From CAZIVP01 sp964542915 (GTDB lineage Bacteria; Calditrichota; Calditrichia; Calditrichales; Calditrichaceae): a stretch of DNA of 64,000 nt. Below the pieces are notes generated by a model. It was not told the DNA's origin. It did not search any database and saw only the letters and a program-made list of their open reading frames with translations. Of the stretch, positions 1-9,033 are shown in pieces. The position numbers and the translations under genes were made by a program. Position 1 is the first letter of the stretch. Every line of letters begins with the position of its first letter. Location: assembly GCA_964542915.1 (NCBI GenBank), contig CAZIVP010000011.1, forward strand, positions 1-64,000. The letters are read 5' to 3'.

Positions 1-358
1 CCCAGGCAATGAGAAATATGACGATGTTGGACAGGCGGGCGCCTTTCTTTCGCAAGGCGGCGGCAATGGGAAAAGCGATATAGAGCGGACCGGTGGGCGT
101 GGCGCCAAACAACACCGCTAAAACTACGCCACGGATACCGGATGTTTGTCCCAAATATTTCACAACCATCTCCCGTGAAATCCACACCGAAAACAGTCCC
201 ATCAATACCAGAACCGCCGGTAAAATCATCAGCATTTCTTTACCCAATGACCAGGATGCCTGCAGCATCGGCGACTGGTAAGTCGGAAAACGTAAGCCGA
301 TGATTACTGCGATGATCACCAAAGCAATCAGAATAAGCCATTCTTTGCGCGCGCTCAT
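1..358 (-). CDS. YraQ-type permease half (partial)
   Basis: The visible N-terminal ~119 residues begin MSARKEWLILIALVII and run off the window edge. They contain hydrophobic membrane segments and a glycine/proline-rich motif, FGATPTGPLYIAFPIAAALR. The upstream gene carries a matching segment (VVGAVLHIPSIVAFPLAGSL), so the two proteins are paralogous halves of a DUF318/YraQ-like permease. The start codon overlaps the upstream stop in an ATGA junction, which indicates translational coupling. Substrate unknown; relatives include ArsP-type organoarsenical and other membrane permeases. The C-terminus is outside the window. Confidence 0.75.
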   Translation of the reverse strand, partial: MSARKEWLILIALVIIAVIIGLRFPTYQSPMLQASWSLGKEMLMILPAVLVLMGLFSVWISREMVVKYLGQTSGIRGVVLAVLFGATPTGPLYIAFPIAAALRKKGARLSNIVIFLIAW

Positions 359-837
359 AGGACCACTCCCATTAACCAGCCGATTATCAGTGCTGCCAGA
401 AAACTCAATCCGTTGCGCATCAGAGCGAACCGTTTGCCCAATTCTTTGATTTCCAGCGGAAGCGTCACAAAACCAATCATGGTCAAAGTAGCCACAAAGG
501 TTGCGATGATAGTCACCGAAGCGCCGCTGCGCAACAGGGAGCCCGCAAGGGGGAAAGCCACAATGGATGGGATGTGTAAAACAGCCCCCACTACCCCCGT
601 CAACAACATGCCGGGAACCCCGGATTTGTCGCCCAGCCATTGAGCCAGTTTCTCGGGTGTGATGATTCCCACTACCAGTCCCACCAGCACTACAATAATC
701 AGCACCGAAGGCAGAATACGCAGAAAAGAGCGCGCCGCCATACGCAGCGCCTGTCGGCTGCGGGCGCCATCTTTGATGAAAGCGATTATGAGGAAAAGAA
801 GCGCCAGTGCATTGATTATGATGGTTGCAGATTGCAT
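355..837 (-). CDS. YraQ-type permease half
   Basis: This 160-residue, almost entirely hydrophobic protein has about five predicted membrane segments. It carries the YraQ/DUF318 signature region around residues 75-105 (LTGVVGAVLHIPSIVAFPLA). It is half the usual length of a single-chain permease of this family (about 300-350 residues); the downstream overlapping gene supplies the other half. Both probably form one inner-membrane transporter. It lies 81 bases downstream of the MacB-type permease on the same strand and may be the tail of that operon. Substrate not deducible. Confidence 0.75.
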   Translation of the reverse strand: MQSATIIINALALLFLIIAFIKDGARSRQALRMAARSFLRILPSVLIIVVLVGLVVGIITPEKLAQWLGDKSGVPGMLLTGVVGAVLHIPSIVAFPLAGSLLRSGASVTIIATFVATLTMIGFVTLPLEIKELGKRFALMRNGLSFLAALIIGWLMGVVL

Positions 838-918
838 ATTTATTTCGCTCGATTCTTAACCGTTTCTTGAATGATTAACTTCATTTTTTTCTTCCCATGC
901 CAATGATCCGTTGTCATG

Positions 919-2142
919 TTATTCACTCCGCAGCGCCTCGATGGGATTAAGCAAAGACGCCTTGTGCGCCGGGTACACGCCGAAAAATAAGCCGATCAGC
1001 AATGAAAAGCCAAAGGACAATCCGATAGAGAACAGGGAGATGACGATACTCCACTCCAAAGCCCACCTGAGTAAGAGCGAGCCGGCGACACCCAGCAGGA
1101 TGCCGGTCACGCCGCCGCCGAGGCTCAAAATAGCTGATTCGAACAAGAATTGAAGGCGTACATCCTGAGGTCGGGCGCCGACCGCCATGCGCAGCCCAAT
1201 TTCCCGACGGCGTTCGCGTATGGAGAGCAGCATCACTGCCAAGATGCCAATACCGCCCACGATTAAAGAAATTCCGGCAATGCTTGCGGTCAAAGTCGTG
1301 AAGGTGTTGCTGGTTTCTTCCTGTGCTTCGATCAAATCCACCTGACTCTGGATCGTAAAATCATCCGGTTTATCTCCGGTGTTCAGCCGGTGGCGTTGGC
1401 GTAATAATTCCTTCACGGCTGACAGAGTGGTTGTCATATTTCCCTGCCGGTCAATTTGCAAGTAAATCGCTTCGATATGATCCTGGTTGAAGACCCTTCG
1501 CAGTGCCGTGTTGACGGGGATGATAATCTGGTCATCCTGGTCGGTGCCGTACATATCCACGCCTTTGGATTCCATCACACCAATCACCTCGAAGGGCACG
1601 TTGCCAATTCGGATGATCGCTCCCAGGGGATCGCGGTCAGCAAAGAGATTTTCCATCACGCCGTGTCCCAGTACCGCCACCCGTTGGGAAACCCGGTTTT
1701 CCCGCTCGGAGAAAAACCAGCCACTGCTGACCCGAAAATTGCGCACCTCCGGGAAATTCGGCGTAGCGCCCAGAATGGTGGTATTGGTGCTGTAACTACC
1801 ATATTTAACCTGCATTTTATTGGATTGGGTGGGCGTTACCGCTGTCACGTTTTGAAATTGCCGCTGGATGGTTTCCGCATCCTGCACAGTGAGTGTGGTG
1901 ACTTTACCGCGGATCCGACGACGTCCTGCAAAAGTACGCACATCGCCGGCGTTGACAATGATCAGGTTGGTGCCCATGGCTTCGATTTTGGAGACCACCT
2001 CCTGGCGGGCGCCATTGCCGATGGATACCATGATGATGACTGCCGAGACGCCCACGATTATACCCAGCAGCGCCAGGATTGTGCGCATTTTGTGGGTCAA
2101 CAGGGTATTTCGGGATATTTTCAGATTTTTGAGTGCATTCAT
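919..2142 (-). CDS. MacB-type ABC transporter permease (second copy)
   Basis: The 407-residue protein has the FtsX/MacB layout: an N-terminal membrane helix (about residues 18-42, ILALLGIIVGVSAVIIMVSI), a large periplasmic MacB_PCD-like domain, and three C-terminal helices from about residue 280. The conserved RRREIGLRMAVGARPQDV loop precedes the penultimate helices. No ATPase domain is fused. It is a paralogue of the gene immediately upstream, so the transporter is probably a heterodimer driven by the shared ATPase at 3628-4365. Role: tripartite efflux or lipoprotein/peptide export across the envelope. Confidence 0.88.
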   Translation of the reverse strand: MNALKNLKISRNTLLTHKMRTILALLGIIVGVSAVIIMVSIGNGARQEVVSKIEAMGTNLIIVNAGDVRTFAGRRRIRGKVTTLTVQDAETIQRQFQNVTAVTPTQSNKMQVKYGSYSTNTTILGATPNFPEVRNFRVSSGWFFSERENRVSQRVAVLGHGVMENLFADRDPLGAIIRIGNVPFEVIGVMESKGVDMYGTDQDDQIIIPVNTALRRVFNQDHIEAIYLQIDRQGNMTTTLSAVKELLRQRHRLNTGDKPDDFTIQSQVDLIEAQEETSNTFTTLTASIAGISLIVGGIGILAVMLLSIRERRREIGLRMAVGARPQDVRLQFLFESAILSLGGGVTGILLGVAGSLLLRWALEWSIVISLFSIGLSFGFSLLIGLFFGVYPAHKASLLNPIEALRSE

Positions 2143-2410
2143 TTCCGAGATTATTTCGCCTCTTTGGTTCTACATTTGTTTTTTTAAACCCTCTGTTTCC
2201 CATGGCGTTGTTATTCCATTATGCCCCGTTGGGGCACATCGTGTTGCGGTTTCGCTATCATCAGGCTAATCCGTACCCCGAAGGAGCCGAATAAAACAGC
2301 AAAGGGCCTGTCTGCCGCCAGGCAGGCAACGTCCTGGAATCACGGAACAATAATCCATATCCCCAACGGGGCGAGATATGTAATTCCATTGAATGAATCC
2401 GGAATAATCA
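2143..2410. repeat. REP-like palindromic intergenic element
   Basis: The 268-base gap between the two permease genes is packed with inverted repeats. TGCCCCGTTGGGGCA (2222-2236) is a perfect hairpin with a GTT loop. CCCCAACGGGGC (2361-2372) is its inverted copy. Between them, CCTGTCTGCCGCCAGGCAGG (2307-2326) forms a stem with one mismatch. The arrangement resembles a composite REP/BIME-type element rather than a gene or simple terminator. It splits two otherwise co-operonic paralogues and may affect mRNA stability. No gene seen here. Confidence 0.55.
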
Positions 2411-3631
2411 TCACCCCCGTAACGCCTCAATCGGCTGCAGGATGGCCGCTCTTTTAGCAGGTTGTATGCCGGCAAGCAGTCCCACCAGGGTAGAGAAAAC
2501 CAGTCCCAGAACAACCCCTTCCCAGGATACCGCCACCTGCATCTGCGTAATTGCCCGGAAAATGACTGCCCCGGCAAATCCTAACACGATTCCGATGATA
2601 CCGCCGGTTATGGTGACGGCAATGGCTTCCAGCATAAATTGAAAGCGAATGTCCTGATTGCGGGCCCCGACCGCTTTACGCAGACCGACCTCACCCCGCC
2701 GTTCGCTAACCGAAATCAGCATAATATTGGCGATAACAAATCCGCCGGCAATTAAGGAAATAGCAGCCACCAGCACCAGGAAAATGTTAAAAGTGCCCGC
2801 CACCTTTCCGGCGAACTCGGTCACTTCTGTGGGGGTAATGATCCGGAAATCATCCGGCTCACCGGGCGCCAGGGCGTGACGCTCACGCAAAATATTTTGG
2901 ATGGAAGCAGCCGTTTGTTCCATATTTTTGCTATTATGAAGACTTATCTTAATGCCTGCAATGTAATCTACATTTGCAACCCGGCGCATAAAAGTGGACA
3001 ATGGAATCAAAATTCTGTTATCCATATCTCCACCACCGGGACTGGTTCCCCGGGATTCCAGAACCCCGTTAATCTCAAACAAAACATTCCCGATGCGGAT
3101 TTGTTCACCGATGGGATTGGCATCACCAAACAATTCCTGCTGTACCGTTTTTCCGATGACGCAAACCCTTGCCATTCGACGCTCATCGTCTGCGGTAATA
3201 AATTGCCCCTGAGCGGCGCGCCAGTCCCAAACCTGCGCCCACTCACTGGTTACACCGAAGATAGTCGCGGTTGTGCTGCTTTCCTGATATTTTACGGTTC
3301 TTGCGGGTTGCCGATTAAAAGGCGCCACGCCGGCTATAGCAGGAATTTCACGTAATAAGGCATCGCTATCGGAGAGTTTTAAGGTAGTCACCCGTTCTCC
3401 GCCCGGACGTCCCAATTCTCTGCCACCGCCCGCAAACACCATCATGCTCTCCAATCCGAATTTCTTCACCCGGTTCATCACCTGTTTCTCGGCGCCCAAC
3501 CCCACAGATACCACCAGGGTGATGGCAGTGATGCCGATAACGATGCCGATCATCATAAGAAAGGTGCGCAGTTTATTTCTGCCAAGTCCTTTGAAAGCCG
3601 ATTTTACGATCCTTGCCGTTTTCATGCTCAC
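2411..3631 (-). CDS. MacB-type ABC transporter permease (first copy)
   Basis: 406 residues with the same plan as the downstream permease: an N-terminal helix (about residues 20-45, FLMMIGIVIGITAITLVVSVG), a periplasmic MacB_PCD-like domain, and three C-terminal helices after the RRGEVGLRKAVGARNQDI loop. Its start overlaps the ATPase stop (ATGA), indicating coupled translation. Together with the ATPase, MacA-like adaptor and TolC-like channel it completes a MacAB-TolC-type tripartite pump. Natural substrate unknown; relatives export macrolides, peptides, siderophores or lipoproteins. Confidence 0.9.
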   Translation of the reverse strand: MSMKTARIVKSAFKGLGRNKLRTFLMMIGIVIGITAITLVVSVGLGAEKQVMNRVKKFGLESMMVFAGGGRELGRPGGERVTTLKLSDSDALLREIPAIAGVAPFNRQPARTVKYQESSTTATIFGVTSEWAQVWDWRAAQGQFITADDERRMARVCVIGKTVQQELFGDANPIGEQIRIGNVLFEINGVLESRGTSPGGGDMDNRILIPLSTFMRRVANVDYIAGIKISLHNSKNMEQTAASIQNILRERHALAPGEPDDFRIITPTEVTEFAGKVAGTFNIFLVLVAAISLIAGGFVIANIMLISVSERRGEVGLRKAVGARNQDIRFQFMLEAIAVTITGGIIGIVLGFAGAVIFRAITQMQVAVSWEGVVLGLVFSTLVGLLAGIQPAKRAAILQPIEALRG

Positions 3632-4365
3632 ACCTCCTTTGATTCTGTTAGCTTGTTCAACTCATCCTGTGCCTGCCGCATATTAGGATTGGCAGCATCA
3701 CTAATGATTTTTCCGTCCGCAATTTTAATGATCCGGCCGGCATATTCGGCAATATCCATTTCATGAGTAACCACGACCAGGGTGCGTCCCTGGCGGTGTA
3801 AATTCTGAAACAATGCCATGATTTCGTAACCGGAGCGGGTATCCAGGTTTCCGGTCGGTTCATCTGCCAAAACAATTTCGGGATTATTGACCAAAGCGCG
3901 GGCAATGGCCACCCGCTGCTGCTGTCCGCCGGATAACTCACTGGGATAATGATTGCCGCGATCTGCCAGACCCACCTGTTTCAGAGCTTCGGCAGCCAGT
4001 CCGTGGATATCAGTGTGATCGCTATAAATGAGGGGTAGTTCTACATTCTCAAGTGCGCTGGTGCGCGGCAGCAAATTAAAGGTTTGGAAAACAAAACCGG
4101 TTTTTTTGTTGCGGATGCGCGCCAGCTTCTCATCGTCCAAGGTACTGACAGGCTCGCCGTCAAGAATCACCTGTCCTTCGGTGGGGCGATCCAGGCAACC
4201 CAGCACATTCATCAGGGTGGATTTGCCGGAACCGGACGTCCCCATAATTGCCACAAAATCGCCTTCGGCGATTTCCACCGAGACATCGTTAAGAGCATGG
4301 ATAGGCACGCCCTGGTTTTTCTGATAGATTTTGCTTACCTTTTCGGTTTGCACAATGGTTTTCAC
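3628..4365 (-). CDS. MacB/LolD-family ABC transporter ATPase
   Basis: This 245-residue nucleotide-binding protein has Walker A GTSGSGKST (residues 42-50), signature LSGGQQQRVAIARAL and Walker B/D-loop LADEPTGNLD. The length and sequence are typical of the LolD/MacB/SalX class that energises FtsX-like permeases. An upstream AAGGAGAT ribosome site supports the start. It is followed directly by its two permeases. It would power the pump from the cytoplasm. Confidence 0.93.
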   Translation of the reverse strand: MKTIVQTEKVSKIYQKNQGVPIHALNDVSVEIAEGDFVAIMGTSGSGKSTLMNVLGCLDRPTEGQVILDGEPVSTLDDEKLARIRNKKTGFVFQTFNLLPRTSALENVELPLIYSDHTDIHGLAAEALKQVGLADRGNHYPSELSGGQQQRVAIARALVNNPEIVLADEPTGNLDTRSGYEIMALFQNLHRQGRTLVVVTHEMDIAEYAGRIIKIADGKIISDAANPNMRQAQDELNKLTESKEV

Positions 4366-4456
4366 TTTAATATCTCCTTTTGTATGATTTATTCTCTTTA
4401 TTACGTTGTTTTATCAGCTCTGTTAGCCCTTTGAAAAAATAATGCCGTTAACGCCA

Positions 4457-5506
4457 TTATTGAATAACAACCCTCTGTCCTTCACGAAGCCCCTCCTTTA
4501 TTTCCGTATAACCGCCGCTGCTCCAACCGGTCTTTACTGGATGTGTGACGACTTTGCCATCTTCCAGTAATTTTATTTTCATGCCGTCCGGTTCCCGGTG
4601 CAGGGCGCTGGTTGGCACTGCCAACACATTTTCCCGGCGGTCCAGATAAATGTTCACGGTGGTGGTCATCTCCGGTCGCAATTGTTTATCCTTAAAATTA
4701 TTGATATCAATGGTGGTGATGTAATTGACCACATTGTCCTGTATTTCTGCCTTGGGATAAATGGCGGTAACTTTTCCTTCAAAATCGGTATCCATGTACG
4801 TATCCACAGTGAAGCCGGCGCTTTGTCCCACGCGGATACGTCCGATGTCGGTTTCATCCACATAAGCCCATACTTCCAGCCGGTTCAGATCAATAATGTT
4901 TACAAACGTGGGCGCCGAAAAACTGGCGGCAACGGTTTCGCCTTCCTGGGTGGAAACCGATGCAACTATACCGGTGATCGGCGCCCGGATTTCGGTATAG
5001 TCCAGTTGTACCTTGGCGTAATCAAGATTCGCTTTGGCCTGTTCATACTGGGCTTTGTTGATTTCGAAGGACTTTTCTGCCAAATCATACTGGTTCCGGG
5101 AAATGAAATCTTGCTCCAGCAGGGATTTCTGACGTGTTAAATCCACTTTTGCGTATTGATAATTGGCGCGGGCGTTTTCCAGGGCGGCTTTTGCCTGATT
5201 GTACTTGGCCTGCAACTCTGTGGGATCCAGTTCAGCGATCAGCTCGCCTTTCTCGACCACATCCCCGATATTGGCATGCAATTTTTGGACGATGCCCGAA
5301 ACCCGCGAACCCACCCGCACTTCGGCGCCCACTTTCGGTTTGATGATACCGGTCGCCAGTACGCTGGAACTAATATCCCGACGGGCGACTGGAGCGGTTT
5401 TTAGCTTTTTATCAGTATCTTCTGAATTTTCCAGCAGAGAACTCCCTAAAAATATTACCACGGCTAAGACTAGGATTACGCCTGCGCCGATATAGAATTT
5501 TTTCAT
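4457..5506 (-). CDS. MacA-like periplasmic adaptor (HlyD family)
   Basis: 349 residues. An N-terminal signal-anchor (about residues 3-26) is followed by a lipoyl-like half (GSRVSGIVQKLHANIGDVVEKG), a helical hairpin rich in Ala/Gln/Lys (about 110-170), the second lipoyl half (IRAPITGIVASVSTQEGETV) and beta-barrel/membrane-proximal domains. This is the membrane fusion protein that bridges the MacB-like permeases and the TolC-like channel encoded on either side. A good ribosome site (AAAGGA) precedes the ATG. Confidence 0.9.
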   Translation of the reverse strand: MKKFYIGAGVILVLAVVIFLGSSLLENSEDTDKKLKTAPVARRDISSSVLATGIIKPKVGAEVRVGSRVSGIVQKLHANIGDVVEKGELIAELDPTELQAKYNQAKAALENARANYQYAKVDLTRQKSLLEQDFISRNQYDLAEKSFEINKAQYEQAKANLDYAKVQLDYTEIRAPITGIVASVSTQEGETVAASFSAPTFVNIIDLNRLEVWAYVDETDIGRIRVGQSAGFTVDTYMDTDFEGKVTAIYPKAEIQDNVVNYITTIDINNFKDKQLRPEMTTTVNIYLDRRENVLAVPTSALHREPDGMKIKLLEDGKVVTHPVKTGWSSGGYTEIKEGLREGQRVVIQ

Positions 5507-5690
5507 TATTATCCTTTCCTTTCATTGTCCTTTCACTATGGCATGATGATGGTTCGGCAGAATGGTTTTTTTGAAAGTAAGATTAGTATTCATCCATTAA
5601 CATTTTTTTGTTTTTCAAAAAGCATTTAAAGCATCATCCTGCCGATCCATGTTCTGTCTTTTTACTCCTTAATAAATATAATTTTGCCGA

Positions 5691-7052
5691 TTAATTGTTT
5701 TGCAAAAGAGAATCAGTTTCATTGGCGCCAGTTGCCCGATTCAGCTCAGCCCGGGCAATTTGAAAATCAGCCAATGCTTCAATATAACTCTCTTCTGCCG
5801 TGACCAGCGCGGTTTCGGCATCGATCAGATCTATCATGGAACCCACGCCTTCTTTATATTCGCCATTCGCAATACGCAGATTTTCTTTAGCATTTTCAAG
5901 AAAAATCTGATTGTTGTTAATGCGTTCCTGCGCTTCTTTAATGCTCAAATATGCGTTCCATACTTCCATGCTGATCAGGTATTTTAAATTTTCCCGTTGC
6001 CGTTCCAGATTCTTTAAGGCATAATTTTCCTGTGCGCTGCGCGCCGGGCGGGAAAATCCACTGAAAAGCGGCATATTTAAGCTGACGCCGACGTAGGATG
6101 CACCCTGTAAATCAGATGTAGTTTCCCCGGAATATGTGTAATTACCATCAAGAGAGAGGGTCGGGAAATAATCGCTGCGGGCAATGCGAACAGCCGCTTG
6201 CTGAGCTTTCAGCTGTCGGTCCATTCGGACTAACTCCGGGCGGGATTGGAACGCTAAATTAATCAACCGTTCGGTATTTGCCTGAATAGCGAACGAATCC
6301 GTCTCTGCATGGGGAGCTGTCAAGCCCATAGAAAAGTTTGACATCCCACTTTCCAAATTGTCCCGGATGCGGATTGATCGCTGGGCTTCTCTCCCCAATA
6401 ACACATTAAGACGTCCGCTGGCTGCCAGGCGGTTATTGCGGGCTCGAATTAAGGCCAGCTTCGCATTGGATTGTTCCACCTTAGCTTTCAATACATCTGA
6501 GCGCGAAGCCAGTTCATTTTCAAAACGGGCGTTTGCATAATCCAGATGCATTTTTGCCCTTTTTAGTGATTTTTCGGCAACCTGCACTAAACGTTCGGCT
6601 TGTATCAAACGGTAATAAGCTTCGGTAACATCAAAAATCAAATCCGAACGGTATTGCCTGTATTGTGCCTGATTGGCTTGAAAATTGGCTTTCGCCGCAT
6701 CGTGGCTGGCGACGGTGCGGAACCCTTCAAAAATCGGATAGCGTGCATAGATCCCGGCCTGGTAATTTTCCCGGCTGGTAAGACCGGTGCCGGTTGCAGC
6801 GCTTTCATAATCGTAACGGCTGGCAGAAGAGCTGATACTCAAAGACGGGTAAAATCCCGCCCGGACTTCATCCACCCGCGCCTCGCTTTCATGTGCGGTA
6901 AGTTGCATGGATTGTAACTGTGGATTGTTTTTCAGGGCTATATTTATGCAATCATCAATGCTCCGAAGCGGAGTTTCTTCCGGTTCAGCAAGCAATGTCA
7001 TCACGCATAAAAAAATAGCAGCAGCATAAAGCATTCGTTTTTTTAAGATCAA
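5691..7052 (-). CDS. TolC-family outer-membrane efflux protein
   Basis: About 453 residues with two outer-membrane-efflux-protein repeats, long alpha-helical stretches and the typical start SIDDCINIALKNNPQL after a signal peptide. I place the start at a TTG at 7052: GAAGGGA (7061-7067) sits 8 bases upstream and gives a clean signal peptide beginning (M)ILKKRMLYAAAIFL. The ATG at 7034 is the alternative but is too far from that site. A longer reading to 7163 would overlap the upstream gene and lacks support. It supplies the outer-membrane exit duct of the pump. Confidence 0.85.
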   Translation of the reverse strand: MILKKRMLYAAAIFLCVMTLLAEPEETPLRSIDDCINIALKNNPQLQSMQLTAHESEARVDEVRAGFYPSLSISSSASRYDYESAATGTGLTSRENYQAGIYARYPIFEGFRTVASHDAAKANFQANQAQYRQYRSDLIFDVTEAYYRLIQAERLVQVAEKSLKRAKMHLDYANARFENELASRSDVLKAKVEQSNAKLALIRARNNRLAASGRLNVLLGREAQRSIRIRDNLESGMSNFSMGLTAPHAETDSFAIQANTERLINLAFQSRPELVRMDRQLKAQQAAVRIARSDYFPTLSLDGNYTYSGETTSDLQGASYVGVSLNMPLFSGFSRPARSAQENYALKNLERQRENLKYLISMEVWNAYLSIKEAQERINNNQIFLENAKENLRIANGEYKEGVGSMIDLIDAETALVTAEESYIEALADFQIARAELNRATGANETDSLLQNN

Positions 7053-7092
7053 TGAGATTATCCCTTCAATTTTGAATTGATTTAAGTTATCG

Positions 7093-7572
7093 TCACTCGT
7101 TCTGATGTACTGATTGTCGGGCGCCTGGCAATTGCCTTCGCTTGACAAAACGCTCCAGCACAATATTGAAAAATGTTTCCTGCTGTTCCGGCTCCAGTAT
7201 TTTCTTTATTTGAAAGAAATGGTCGATTATCCGGTACTGTGATTCCTGCTGCAATCGTCCGATATGCTGTATGATTTCCCGAATACGGGCGCTGTCCGGT
7301 TCGGACTGGCGGATTTCGTTTGCGAGCTTGCGCCGTTCATAGGCCAACCGTTGATCCATAGAATCCAGTTCGGCATGAAAGCGCTTACGGTACACTTGAA
7401 ATTGTTGCTCCTGCTTAGCAGAAAGACCCACATCCTTTTTAACCTGATCAAAACCAGTGCCGGACTGGCACGGCAAGGAGGCTTGCCAGCGCAGATACAG
7501 CATGGTTCCCAGCGCCGACACATTGATCATGGTGATTAAAACCACTAAATAGATAAGGGTGCGTTTTTTCAT
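7093..7572 (-). CDS. Spy/CpxP/CnrX-like periplasmic protein
   Basis: 159 residues: an N-terminal signal-anchor (residues 5-24, TLIYLVVLITMINVSALG) followed by a highly charged, all-helical domain with Glu/Gln/Arg-rich repeats (LSAKQEQQFQVYRKRF, LEPEQQETFFNIVLERF). This matches the Spy/CpxP and heavy-metal-resistance (CnrX/ZraP) fold class. The start overlaps the anti-sigma stop (ATGA). Position next to a sigma/anti-sigma pair suggests a periplasmic sensor or stress chaperone feeding into that switch, as in CnrYXH. Assignment rests on composition and context. Confidence 0.7.
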   Translation of the reverse strand: MKKRTLIYLVVLITMINVSALGTMLYLRWQASLPCQSGTGFDQVKKDVGLSAKQEQQFQVYRKRFHAELDSMDQRLAYERRKLANEIRQSEPDSARIREIIQHIGRLQQESQYRIIDHFFQIKKILEPEQQETFFNIVLERFVKRRQLPGARQSVHQNE

Positions 7573-8066
7573 TTTGAATTCTCCTGTTCTGCAGCGGTAA
7601 TAAGAACCGCTGTCTCTCCCAGCGAGCCCGGCGGTATCACCGAGAAATAATCCATGCCCAATTCTTCCTCAAGCGTGGTGGTTTGGGGGGCGGACACGGC
7701 TCCCTGTCCGGGCGGAGTTAATATGAGTTCACCAAATTGAATACCCAGGAAAATTGTGACCAGTAAGCTAAACGTCACAATAACGGGTCTGAAATAAGGC
7801 AATATCACGCCGGTGATCCGTTCCGGCAGGGACGTCTGTTTCTCCGCTTCCAGACGTTCCATCAGGCGGGTCCACAGAAACGGCGGGGGCGTAATCCGTG
7901 GAATGGTTTTATCGGTTTTCCAGAGCTTTTCCAAACGCTCTACATCCCGGCTGCAACGCGGACAGGATGCCAGATGGCGTCGGATCTGTTCATGTTCCCC
8001 CTCCGGCAAATCGCCTTCCAGATAATGAATCAATTTATTAGGGATGGTTTGATGTCTTATTTTCAT
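7569..8066 (-). CDS. Zinc-finger anti-sigma factor
   Basis: 165 residues from the chosen ATG at 8066, which has GAGG 8 bases upstream; a longer reading to 8096 lacks such a site. The N-terminal zf-HC2 domain shows HLASCPRC (H-x3-C-x2-C, about residues 31-38). A single membrane helix follows (VIVTFSLLVTIFLGIQFGEL, about 98-118) and then a short periplasmic tail. It would hold the upstream-encoded ECF sigma factor at the membrane until an envelope signal arrives. It overlaps the next gene by four bases. Confidence 0.85.
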   Translation of the reverse strand: MKIRHQTIPNKLIHYLEGDLPEGEHEQIRRHLASCPRCSRDVERLEKLWKTDKTIPRITPPPFLWTRLMERLEAEKQTSLPERITGVILPYFRPVIVTFSLLVTIFLGIQFGELILTPPGQGAVSAPQTTTLEEELGMDYFSVIPPGSLGETAVLITAAEQENSK

Positions 8067-8132
8067 TTTAGTTTCCTCATTATAATCATGGGACACATAG
8101 TTTTCTTAAAACTTGCGCTGGAGTTGTCTGTT

Positions 8133-8675
8133 TTATTTCATTAATGCGATTAACTTGGGAGCCAGATTATATTTTGTGCGGTGTAAGAGAGACTCCACCG
8201 CTGAGATGCTGGTATTCATAACTTCGGCAATTTGTTCATTCGATAAATTTTCATAGCGTTGCAATATCAAAGCGGTTTTTTGACGGAACGGCAGAGATTG
8301 AATCGCTTGCTGAATCAGGCGTTCCGTTTCCGAACGTTCCATCTGGGTGTCCGGAATGGACTCTTCATCAAAAGGCTGTATTGCCGTTTCATCTGTCAGT
8401 AAGAAATCCAGTGAAATCCAGAACGCTAACTTTTTGCGGCGCTGACGGTTCAGGCAGGTATAAACGGTAATGCGATAAATCCATGAAGATAATTTGGCCT
8501 CGCCGCGGAACTTATCGATTGATTTGTATATTTTGATAAACACATCCTGAGCAGCATCCTCCGCATCCTCACGGCTCCCGGTCATCCGATAACAAACATT
8601 ATAAACCATGTACCGGTACTGTTCGAATAACGGTTTAAATGCTTTTGTGTGGCCGTCTTTACGATTTTCCGACAA
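8133..8675 (-). CDS. ECF-family RNA polymerase sigma factor
   Basis: 180 residues. Sigma region 2 is clear (VYNVCYRMTGSREDAEDAAQ, then DVFIKIYKSIDKFRGEAKLS), followed by region 4 (LPFRQKTALILQRYENLSNE, QIAEVMNTSISAVESLLHR). It starts with TTG; AGGA lies 9 bases upstream. It is the first gene of the efflux operon and is followed by its anti-sigma factor, so the operon probably regulates itself. I could not identify a convincing ECF promoter pair upstream. Confidence 0.92.
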   Translation of the reverse strand: MSENRKDGHTKAFKPLFEQYRYMVYNVCYRMTGSREDAEDAAQDVFIKIYKSIDKFRGEAKLSSWIYRITVYTCLNRQRRKKLAFWISLDFLLTDETAIQPFDEESIPDTQMERSETERLIQQAIQSLPFRQKTALILQRYENLSNEQIAEVMNTSISAVESLLHRTKYNLAPKLIALMK

Positions 8676-9033
8676 TGGTTTTTATCCTACATGTTCGTGT
8701 TCGATCTTTGGCATGGGAAAAGCCATTCTATTGCATTGGACGCTTTAATGGGCATTAACTTGTCCATCTGAAATATTTAATGGTTCATTTATGATTACAG
8801 AAGCGGATATAATACGCCCCACACTTGTCCGAAATAATTTGTTTATTACTACCTGAACACCGATTCACAAGCGCCTGTATCGAGGTTTTTGTTTTTAATG
8901 TCATAAATCCCGATTTAGCGTGGGGTGCGTCCGGGTTAAGAAAATAATAACACAAAATTTAAGTCTTGACTGTAATTTATCTGATTGTGTATCTTAGTTT
9001 ATAGACCACTTTAACAAATGGAAGGATGGATCC
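8676..9033. other. Divergent intergenic region, no gene seen
   Basis: This 358-base stretch separates the minus-strand sigma operon from the plus-strand membrane protein. No credible reading frame is present. It must hold both promoters; only the plus-strand one (8966-8995) is recognisable. Confidence 0.6.
8966..8995 (+). promoter_or_regulatory. Sigma-70-like promoter for the 247-residue membrane protein
   Basis: TTGACT (8966-8971) and TATCTT (8990-8995) are separated by 18 bases and lie about 40 bases upstream of the start codon, in A/T-rich sequence. Confidence 0.5.

Noticed and set aside
1456..2187. 243-codon plus-strand open frame antisense to the MacB-type permease
   Set aside because: His/Asp-rich translation without any family pattern, fully inside a clear gene on the other strand.
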